From: Kuafuiihalomonas phototrophica
Lineage (GTDB): Bacteria > Myxococcota > Kuafuiibacteriia > Kuafuiibacteriales > Kuafuiibacteriaceae
Assembly (NCBI GenBank): GCA_031800475.1
Contig: DAPKRQ010000218.1
Span: 1 to 20,248, forward strand
Reading direction: 5' to 3'
Length of the DNA stretch: 20,248 nt
This document shows positions 14,779 to 20,248 of the stretch, piece by piece. The first letter of the stretch is position 1. Every line of letters begins with the position of its first letter. The notes under the pieces were generated by a model, which worked only from the letters and a program-made list of their open reading frames with translations, did not search any database and was not told where the DNA came from. The translations under genes were made by a program, and so were the position numbers.

Positions 14779-15987
14779 GTGGCATCGTGGGTCAGCTGCA
14801 GCGTCTGCGAAAAGCGCTTCGTTCCCCGGTTCAGCTATCAGCGGCCGTCGGATGGGGGTGGAGGGCCGTTCTTCTGCTCGATCGGCTGCAAGGGTCGTCA
14901 TGCGGCCCAGGCGGCCCCCGAGTCCCCCCAAGCCTCCACGATCCACGAGCGAACTCGGGCGGCGGGTGCGGCCGCCGGCCGGCACTGCGTCGTGTGCGGC
15001 CGAGAGTTTGCGCTCGAATACGCCTACCAGGTGCTTCAAACGAAAGCGGGGCCCAAGGCAGTGTGCTCGACCGCATGCCGCAAGGTCGCCGTCCCGGGGA
15101 ACTCGGAAGCTCCCGAGCCCCAAAAGGCCCGCGTCATCGCAGTGCTCAACCAAAAGGGCGGGACCGGCAAGACCACCACTGCCGTGTCCCTGGCGGCGGG
15201 CTTGGCGCTTCGCGGCCAAAGAGTGCTGATCGTCGATCTGGACGCCCAGGGAAACGTGGCGGTGAGCTTGGGGCTGCAGTCGCGTCGGACCGTCTATCAC
15301 CTGCTGGTCGACGGCACGCCGTACGACCAACTCCTGGTGCGCGCCCGCGCCAATCTGGACGCCATCGTCGCCGATCAGAGTTTGGCGGCGGCCGAGCTCG
15401 ACCTGGTATCGGCTCGGGACCGGTCCCGGGTGCTCCGCGGTCGGCTCGAGCCGGCGCTCACCCGGTACGACTGCATCGTGCTGGACTGCGGTCCCAGCCT
15501 GTCGCTGTTGAATCAGAACGCCCTGACCTTGGCTGGCGAGGTGTTGATTCCCGTGTCTTGCGACTACCTGGCGCTGGTGGGCGTTCGCCAGATCCTCAGG
15601 ACCCTGCAGCACGTGCAGGACGTCTTGCTCCACGAGGTCGAGGTGCTGGGGGTGTTGCCGACCTTGTTCGACGCGCGAAATCGGATATCCCATCAGGCGG
15701 TCGAGGCCTTGCGCGGATACTTCGGCGAACAGGTGCTGCCGCCCGTGCGCATCAACGCCAAACTCAAGGAAGCGCCCAGCCACAAGCAGACCATCTTCGA
15801 GTATGCGCCCGACAGCCACGGGGCCGCCGACTACCAGCAGGTGGTCGACTGGGTCTCGGATCGGGGGCGACCGGCCCGATCCGGGGCGGCGCCGAAGCCC
15901 GCCGAGGCCGAGGCCGAGCCGTCCGAGCCAAGGGCGGCCCGGGCCGGTGTGTCCGGGAATCCCCGGTCTGCAGGAGCACCGTCTTGA
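14779..15987 (+). CDS. ParA-family ATPase with two N-terminal zinc fingers
   Basis: The protein has 402 residues. Two similar Cys4 modules lie before the ATPase: C7-x2-C10 with C33-x3-C37, and C70-x2-C73 with C96-x3-C100; both follow the C-x2-C-[EG]-[KR]-[ER]-F pattern and probably bind zinc. Residues about 117-355 form a ParA/MinD-type ATPase: deviant Walker A KGGTGKTTT with K126 and K131, VDLDAQGN (152-159), Walker B DCGPSLSLLNQNAL, and the late VRINAKLKEAPSHKQTIFEY segment. Such ATPases dimerise on ATP and bind DNA nonspecifically to move or place cargo. The C-terminal 45 residues are Pro/Ala/Glu-rich. The GTG start has GGAGGG 12 bases upstream, a long spacing. It overlaps the RHH-like gene by four bases. 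No ParB with parS-type domain is visible beside it. Confidence 0.92.
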   Translation: MASWVSCSVCEKRFVPRFSYQRPSDGGGGPFFCSIGCKGRHAAQAAPESPQASTIHERTRAAGAAAGRHCVVCGREFALEYAYQVLQTKAGPKAVCSTACRKVAVPGNSEAPEPQKARVIAVLNQKGGTGKTTTAVSLAAGLALRGQRVLIVDLDAQGNVAVSLGLQSRRTVYHLLVDGTPYDQLLVRARANLDAIVADQSLAAAELDLVSARDRSRVLRGRLEPALTRYDCIVLDCGPSLSLLNQNALTLAGEVLIPVSCDYLALVGVRQILRTLQHVQDVLLHEVEVLGVLPTLFDARNRISHQAVEALRGYFGEQVLPPVRINAKLKEAPSHKQTIFEYAPDSHGAADYQQVVDWVSDRGRPARSGAAPKPAEAEAEPSEPRAARAGVSGNPRSAGAPS

Positions 15988-16292
15988 GTCGGCGCGGTTC
16001 GGAGCCCGCCGGGGCCGGCGGCCTCGGTGAAGATCCGCTATCCGCGGACGAACTGCTCCAGGAGCGGTTCTTCGGACCGGCGCCCGCCCCAGCGGGGCGG
16101 CGGCCAGCTGCCAAAGAAAAACCCAGCCACTACCGGGTGATCTCGATCAGCCTCTACGAAGAGGACTTCGCCCGACTCGAAGCCATGGTGGCGGAGCTCA
16201 AGCGCAGAGGACACACGAAAGCGAACAAGTCCCAGCTGATCCGCTTCGCCCTTCGGCAGGTCGATCTCGACGAAGTTCCCCCGGGGCTGTAG
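15984..16292 (+). CDS. Small ribbon-helix-helix-like partner of ParA
   Basis: I assign a TTG start at 15984 because it overlaps the ParA stop (TTGA) and has CAGGAG seven bases upstream; no better start lies in the frame. The 102-residue protein has a disordered N-terminal third (Gly/Pro/Ala), then a conserved-looking C-terminal part: YRVISISLYEEDFARLEAMV, ELKRRGH and KANKSQLIRFALRQVDLDEV. A beta strand with alternating side chains followed by two helices is the ribbon-helix-helix (CopG/ParG-type) pattern of small DNA-binding dimers. In plasmid type Ib systems such a protein acts as the centromere-binding partner and repressor for ParA; here that role is inferred from coupling and fold. The disordered N-terminus would then contact ParA. 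Confidence 0.75.
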   Translation: MSRRGSEPAGAGGLGEDPLSADELLQERFFGPAPAPAGRRPAAKEKPSHYRVISISLYEEDFARLEAMVAELKRRGHTKANKSQLIRFALRQVDLDEVPPGL

Positions 16293-16304
16293 GTCCCCCG
16301 CGCC

Positions 16305-17012
16305 ATGGACGCGGCAGCAGTGATCCCGGCCCTGGACGAGGAAGGGGCCATCGGGGCGGTCGTGCGCGATCTGCGGCAGGTCCGGCAGCCGTCGGGCGAG
16401 CCGGTGTTGGGTGAGGTGGTGGTGGCGGACAACGGAAGCCGGGATGCCACGGGCGATCGGGCGCGCGAGGCGGGAGCCACCGTGGTGTGGGCACCCCGAC
16501 GGGGGTACGGCTCGGCCTGTCTGGCGGCGCTTCGTTACCTGGCAGAGCGGGCCCAAGGACCGCCCGAGGCCGTGGTGTTCGTCGATGGGGACGGCTCGAA
16601 CGACCCGGCCGAGGTCCCGTTGCTCCTTCGCCCCCTCGAGCAGGAAGGGTTCGACCTGGTCATCGGCGCCCGGAACGCCTTGGCCGACCCGGGTTCGCTG
16701 ACCGTGCCCCAGCGTTTCGGGAACCGCCTGGCTACCGAGATCATGAATCGGGTCTACGGCTCCTCCTTTTCGGATCTGGGGCCGTTTCGAGCCGTTCGAT
16801 GGGAGGCGTTGGGACGTCTCGACATGGCCGACCCGGACTACGGGTGGACCGTCGAGATGCAGCTGAAGGCGGCGAAGCTGGGATTGTCGGTGCTCGAGGT
16901 CGACGTTCGCAACCTGCCCAGAAAGGCCGGACGGTCCAAAGTAGCCGGGACGGTCCGCGGTGTAGCTTCCGCGGGGGCGAAGATCCTGTACACCCTGTGG
17001 AAGCACCGCTGA
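16305..17012 (+). CDS. Family 2 glycosyltransferase
   Basis: This 235-residue GT-A glycosyltransferase resembles the polyprenyl-phosphate-mannose/glucose synthase group: VIPALDEEGAIGAVVRDL at the N-terminus, VVVADNGSRDATGDRA (38-53), the DxD metal site in VFVDGDGSNDP (D94, D96) and a later LGPFRAVRWEAL, with YGWTVEMQLKA near the acceptor site. It has no transmembrane segment, unlike the related ArnC/GtrB enzymes. It likely transfers a sugar from a nucleotide donor to a lipid phosphate or similar acceptor; donor and acceptor are not readable. The ATG lies 12 bases after the RHH-like gene with no clear ribosome-binding site. Confidence 0.9.
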   Translation: MDAAAVIPALDEEGAIGAVVRDLRQVRQPSGEPVLGEVVVADNGSRDATGDRAREAGATVVWAPRRGYGSACLAALRYLAERAQGPPEAVVFVDGDGSNDPAEVPLLLRPLEQEGFDLVIGARNALADPGSLTVPQRFGNRLATEIMNRVYGSSFSDLGPFRAVRWEALGRLDMADPDYGWTVEMQLKAAKLGLSVLEVDVRNLPRKAGRSKVAGTVRGVASAGAKILYTLWKHR

Positions 17013-17051
17013 CCCCGTTGTCAAAGCCCGAAGATTGGAGGATCAGAGCCC

Positions 17052-17915
17052 ATGGCCTGGTTCAAGCGAATGCAAACCCCCAAGGTGAAGGGGGAGGCCA
17101 AGAGTTCGGTTCCGACGGGACTTTGGATCCGCTGTCCTTCCTGTTCCGGGGCCCACCTGGCCGAAGAGGTGGCCCAGCATCTGCAGCTGTGCCCGGGCTG
17201 CGGGCACCATTTCCGCCTCGGTGCGCGGGAGCGGCTCGCCGCCTTTTTCGACCAGGGTCGGTTTCGAGAAGAGGCGGCCGACCTGGAGTCGACCGACCCG
17301 TTAACCTTCAAGGACAGCAAGCGATATCCCGATCGAATCCGTTCTGCCCAAAAGAACGCCGAAGAGAAGGACGCTTTCGTGCTCGGTGTGGGGCTCTTGA
17401 GTGGTGTCGAAATGGTGGCGGGCAGCTTCGAGTTTCGGTTCTTGGGAGGCTCCATGGGCTCGGTCGTGGGCGAGAAGGTCACCCGCGCATTCGAACTGGG
17501 CATCGAAAAGAAGTGTCCGGTCGTGATCTTCTCGGCCTCGGGCGGCGCCCGAATGCAGGAAGGCATCCTGTCCCTCATGCAGATGGCGAAGACTTCCGCC
17601 GCCATCTCCCGCTTTCGAGAGGTGGGGCGTCCGTACTTTTCGGTGCTGACCGATCCGACCACCGGTGGCGTGGCCGCGAGCTTTGCGCTGCTCGGCGACG
17701 TGATCATCGCCGAGCCGAACGCACTGATCGGCTTCGCCGGGCCGCGTGTGATCGAGCAAACCATCCGGCAGAAGCTGCCCGAGGGGTTTCAACGTTCGGA
17801 GTTTCTTTTGGACCACGGCATGGTCGACATGATCGTGCCCCGCTCTGAGCTGCGTGACCGGATCGCCCTCCTGACCGAGCTGACCCAGCCGAACCCGCGC
17901 GCCCAGCCGTCGTGA
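17052..17915 (+). CDS. accD: Acetyl-CoA carboxylase carboxyltransferase subunit beta
   Basis: AccD joins AccA to transfer CO2 from carboxybiotin to acetyl-CoA, making malonyl-CoA for fatty acid synthesis. The 287-residue length is normal. It has the N-terminal four-Cys zinc ribbon (C28-x2-C31, C47-x2-C50), then the crotonase-fold core with FRFLGGSMGSVVGEKVTRAF, FSASGGARMQEGILSLMQMA, VLTDPTTGGVAASFALLGDV and GFAGPRVIEQTIRQKLPEGF. The ATG at 17052 follows GGAGG ten bases upstream. Its stop overlaps the folC start by four bases (GTGA), the accD-folC order known from many bacteria. No accA is visible in this window. Confidence 0.98.
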   Translation: MAWFKRMQTPKVKGEAKSSVPTGLWIRCPSCSGAHLAEEVAQHLQLCPGCGHHFRLGARERLAAFFDQGRFREEAADLESTDPLTFKDSKRYPDRIRSAQKNAEEKDAFVLGVGLLSGVEMVAGSFEFRFLGGSMGSVVGEKVTRAFELGIEKKCPVVIFSASGGARMQEGILSLMQMAKTSAAISRFREVGRPYFSVLTDPTTGGVAASFALLGDVIIAEPNALIGFAGPRVIEQTIRQKLPEGFQRSEFLLDHGMVDMIVPRSELRDRIALLTELTQPNPRAQPS

Positions 17916-19237
17916 ACTCCGACGACCTGGTCCTCGACGTGCCCAGCCTTCGGGGAGAGCCCGAGCACGGGGCCTACCGCTCGGTGGTGGAGCGTCTGTA
18001 CGCCCTGGCCCGCAGCGGGACCAAATACGGGCTGGACCGCATGCGACGGGTGTTGGCTGCTTTGGATCATCCGGAGTCCCTGCCGTCGATCCATGTGGCC
18101 GGCTCGAACGGCAAGGGCTCCACGTGCGCGTTCCTGGCCTCGATCCTCGCCCGCCACGGGCTCCGGGTCGGACTGTTCACGTCGCCCCACCTGGTGTCGC
18201 TCACCGAGCGGATCCAGTTTCTCGAAGGCGATCGGTGGAGCGAAATCGGACCGGAGGCCTTGGTTCGGGCGGTCCAAGAGCTGGAGGAGGTGGCTCCAGG
18301 TTTCGAGGGCTTGTCGTTCTTCGAGGTGGTGACCGCCGCGGGCCTGGTGGCGATGCGTCAGCGGGGTGTCGACGTGGCGGTGGTCGAGGCCGGTCTCGGG
18401 GCGCGGCTCGACGCGACCCGCTTGGTGGAGGCAGATCTGGCAGTTCTGACCGACCTTTCGCTCGAGCATACGGCCATTCTGGGAGACACGCTGGCGGACA
18501 TCGCCCGAGAGGAAGGGGCGGTGGTACGTCCCGGTCGACCTCTCGTCATGGCAGATGGTCCCGCCGAAGCCATGCAGGTGGTCGACGGCCTGGCGAGCGC
18601 AGTCGGAGCCTCGGTGCGACGTCTCGGGACGCACTTTCGGGCGGAGTTTCTCTCGAAGGGATTCCGCTTTTGGAACGAAGAGCTGGAGTTATCCGAGCTG
18701 CGGCTTTCACTTCGTGGACCCCACCAGGCCCGGAACGCGGCCCTGGCCGTGGATGCTGCGCTCGCTTTTCTCGAGCGGCCCGACCCGGAAGCCGTGGCGG
18801 CTGGACTGGCAGCGGCCCGTTGGCCGGGACGGCTGGAACGGCGGCAGGTCGACGGACGGGACGTTTGGTTGGACGGCGCGCAGAACCCCCACGCTGCTTG
18901 GGCGCTGGCCCGAGCGCTCGAGGCCGACGGGGCACAGCCCATGCACCTGGTGTTCGGGGTGTTGGGGGACAAAGACGCCGGGCCGATGCTGGATGCGCTC
19001 GTGCCCTGGGCCCGGTCTTGGACGCTGACCCGGCCCGGATCGGTGCGCGCCCGGGACCCGGGTGGGGTCGCCCGGATGCTGCTCGAACGGGGCGTGTCCG
19101 ACGTGGTCGTGACCGCCTCGCCGGAACGGGCATGGGAAGCGGTTCGCCAGCGCGACCCCGGTCCGGTGCTGGTGTGCGGCAGCCTTTATCTCGTGGGCGA
19201 TTTTCGTTCCCTTTGGGTGCCGCGGCCCGGTGGCTGA
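17912..19237 (+). CDS. folC: Dihydrofolate synthase / folylpolyglutamate synthase
   Basis: FolC adds glutamate to dihydropteroate or folates using ATP. The 441-residue protein has the Mur-ligase-type layout: P-loop in HVAGSNGKGST (61-71), TSPHLVSLTERIQF, FFEVVTAAGL, VVEAGLGARLDATR (157-170), TDLSLEHTAILGDTLADIAR (180-199), then the C-terminal domain with WPGRLERR. Two usually conserved positions differ: the lysine of the R-E-K-A-G-I motif, which is carbamylated in characterised relatives, is E201 (REEGAVVRPG), and the histidine of D-G-A-H-N-P is Q324 (DGAQNP). It may still be active, as it is the only visible folC and pairs with accD. The GTG at 17912 overlaps the accD stop (GTGA). Confidence 0.95.
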   Translation: MNSDDLVLDVPSLRGEPEHGAYRSVVERLYALARSGTKYGLDRMRRVLAALDHPESLPSIHVAGSNGKGSTCAFLASILARHGLRVGLFTSPHLVSLTERIQFLEGDRWSEIGPEALVRAVQELEEVAPGFEGLSFFEVVTAAGLVAMRQRGVDVAVVEAGLGARLDATRLVEADLAVLTDLSLEHTAILGDTLADIAREEGAVVRPGRPLVMADGPAEAMQVVDGLASAVGASVRRLGTHFRAEFLSKGFRFWNEELELSELRLSLRGPHQARNAALAVDAALAFLERPDPEAVAAGLAAARWPGRLERRQVDGRDVWLDGAQNPHAAWALARALEADGAQPMHLVFGVLGDKDAGPMLDALVPWARSWTLTRPGSVRARDPGGVARMLLERGVSDVVVTASPERAWEAVRQRDPGPVLVCGSLYLVGDFRSLWVPRPGG

Positions 19238-19305
19238 ACGGGCCGATCGACCCTTCGCGGTCGCGACCTTGCTCGCTCGGCAGGCCAGGTGCTACGGCAG
19301 GTCGG

Positions 19306-20248
19306 GTGGGAGCAGGGCTGCTTTCACCGCTTTTGGTGGCAACGACGCTCCTCGGGTTCGACGTTCGGACCGAGCCGGAACGCCTGCGCCTGGCGATCCG
19401 GGCCGACGCCGCCCCGCACTTTTCGGCCCACGTGGAAGAAGAGCCGTACCGGATCGTGATCGACTGGGTGGAAGCCGGTATCGGAGCGTTGCCGCCGGAG
19501 CAATCCGACTTGCACCCTTGGATCCCGAAGCTCCGGTTTCGACGGAAGCGAACGGAAAACGTGGAAGTGGCTCGGGTGACCGTGGTGTTGGACCGCCGCC
19601 GGGCGTTCAAGCTGCGGAGTCAGGGCCACGAGATCTGGATCGATCTGGCGGGCAACCCGCCTCCCGCGGTCGCGCCGGCCTCGCCGGGCCCGGCGCCCCC
19701 GCCTGATGAGCCATCCCGAACCGACGAACCGTCGCGGGGTCCCCTCACCGAACGGCGGGCGGATCCGCCGTCCATTGCGGGGCCGGACACCCCCGCCGAT
19801 ACGGAGTCTGCGAGCCCGGAGGTGACGGTGCCGGCGGATCTGCCGCCGGTTCCGTCGGACCCGTCGGTCGCGGCGGCCATCGCCGAAGCCGAAGCGCGAG
19901 CTCGGGCCGAGGCAGAAGCCCGGGCTCGGGCGGAGGCAGAAGCCCGGGCTCGGGCGGAGGCGGAAGCCCGGGCTCGGGCGGAGGCGGAAGGGGCGGCCCG
20001 GGCGAAGGCCGAAGCCGAGCGCCGGGCTGAGGCACGGGCGGCGGCCGGCGCCAACGCCGAAGCGGAGCGCCGGGCTCGGGCACGGGCGGCGGCCGGCGCC
20101 AACGCCGAAGCGGAGCGCCGGGCTCGGGCACGGGCGGCGACCGGCGCCAACGCCGAAGCGGAGCGCCGGGCTCGGGCACGGGCGGAGACCGGCGCCGAAG
20201 GGGAGCGTCGGGCCGAGGCCGAGGGTGCGGCCGGCGCGAAAGGTGGGG
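19306..20248 (+). CDS. AMIN-like domain protein with helical repeats, 3' end outside window
   Basis: The frame is open from 19306 to the window edge (314 residues visible). The GTG at 19306 precedes a hydrophobic stretch (GAGLLSPLLVATTLLGF) that looks like a signal peptide, though it lacks an N-terminal positive charge; TTG 19333 and GTG 19336 are other starts. Residues about 20-120 resemble AMIN, a beta domain that binds peptidoglycan in AmiC amidases and PilQ secretins: RLRLAIRADAAPHFSAHVEE, YRIVIDWVEAGIG, RVTVVLDRRRAFKLRSQGHE then IWIDLAG. A Pro/Ser/Asp-rich linker (about 121-190) follows, then Ala/Glu/Arg-rich repeats expected to form a long helix or coiled coil. An amidase, TPR or other C-terminal domain may lie beyond the window. 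An overlapping frame from 19230 looks like a shadow. Confidence 0.72.
   Translation, partial: MGAGLLSPLLVATTLLGFDVRTEPERLRLAIRADAAPHFSAHVEEEPYRIVIDWVEAGIGALPPEQSDLHPWIPKLRFRRKRTENVEVARVTVVLDRRRAFKLRSQGHEIWIDLAGNPPPAVAPASPGPAPPPDEPSRTDEPSRGPLTERRADPPSIAGPDTPADTESASPEVTVPADLPPVPSDPSVAAAIAEAEARARAEAEARARAEAEARARAEAEARARAEAEGAARAKAEAERRAEARAAAGANAEAERRARARAAAGANAEAERRARARAATGANAEAERRARARAETGAEGERRAEAEGAAGAKGG
19888..19989 (+). repeat. 24-bp coding tandem repeat (8 residues)
   Basis: Units start at 19888 (degenerate), 19912, 19936 and 19960, with a partial copy to 19989. Each encodes A-E-A-R-A-R-A-E. An 8-residue period with alternating acidic and basic side chains suits a single charged alpha helix or coiled coil. 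Confidence 0.88.
20008..20235 (+). repeat. 48-bp coding tandem repeat (16 residues)
   Basis: Three nearly identical units lie at 20050-20097, 20098-20145 and 20146-20193, with degenerate copies at 20008-20049 and 20194-20235. Each encodes A-N-A-E-A-E-R-R-A-R-A-R-A-A-[AT]-G. Near identity at the DNA level points to recent duplication. The unit holds two 8-residue half-turn blocks related to the preceding 24-bp repeat. Confidence 0.88.

Noticed and set aside
13270..15819. 849-residue open frame on the minus strand
   Set aside because: It is antisense to the photolyase and ParA genes, both with clear motifs. High GC suppresses stop codons in the antisense frame; its translation shows no recognisable domain.
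19230..19706. Open frame starting with ATG overlapping the folC stop
   Set aside because: The position is attractive for coupling, but the translation is Gly/Arg/Pro-rich with no domain, while the adjacent frame encodes a beta-rich AMIN-like domain that continues into the repeats.
19620..20179. Open frames on the minus strand across the repeats
   Set aside because: They consist only of Ala/Arg/Ser or Pro/Leu/Arg repeats produced by the tandem array of the plus-strand gene.

Overview
The window is GC-rich, densely coded DNA of the kind seen in Myxococcota (deltaproteobacterial lineage). The pointers are a C-terminal GCGC-transmembrane-RRR tail of MYXO-CTERM type, a large Ser/Thr protein kinase, a GldA/GldF/GldG/DUF4340-type transporter operon and a class II photolyase. 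Genes are tightly packed, often with 4-base GTGA/ATGA/TTGA overlaps that suggest translational coupling. I see no rRNA, tRNA, CRISPR array, insertion sequence or prophage. The strain cannot be named from sequence alone.

Layout. Bases 1-7350 (+): the 3' part of an acyl-CoA-dehydrogenase-like gene that carries an in-frame 27-bp tandem repeat and lacks the visible catalytic Glu; a tandem pseudokinase-kinase protein; a rhodanese-YggX fusion; a SixA-like histidine phosphatase; a large secreted CARDB/Ig-repeat protein with a MYXO-CTERM tail; and a small helical protein of unknown function. Bases 7418-11764 (-): a four-gene operon, in transcription order ABC ATPase, ABC-2 permease, GldG-like protein, DUF4340-like protein, all joined by GTGA/ATGA overlaps. 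Bases 11765-12186 are a divergent intergenic region with a perfect 13-bp palindrome (TTGACC-T-GGTCAA) and an imperfect copy 22 bp downstream. Bases 12187-14718 (+): a divergent ATP-grasp-like protein and a class II DNA photolyase. Bases 14779-16292 (+): a ParA ATPase with two N-terminal Cys4 zinc fingers, overlapping a small ribbon-helix-helix-like protein. Bases 16305-20248 (+): a family 2 glycosyltransferase, AccD, FolC, and the 5' part of an AMIN-like protein whose Ala/Arg/Glu-rich helical repeats run off the window.

How the genes may work together: AccD (malonyl-CoA synthesis) and FolC (folate polyglutamylation) are a conserved housekeeping pair. The ABC/Gld-like operon looks like one membrane complex. 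The ATP-grasp protein and the photolyase may share one regulated promoter. The zinc-finger ParA and the RHH-like protein look like a two-component positioning or segregation module with no canonical ParB beside it. Several proteins appear to have lost family catalytic residues (acyl-CoA dehydrogenase, N-terminal kinase domain, ATP-grasp, and partly FolC). These losses rest on alignment by eye and need profile alignment.
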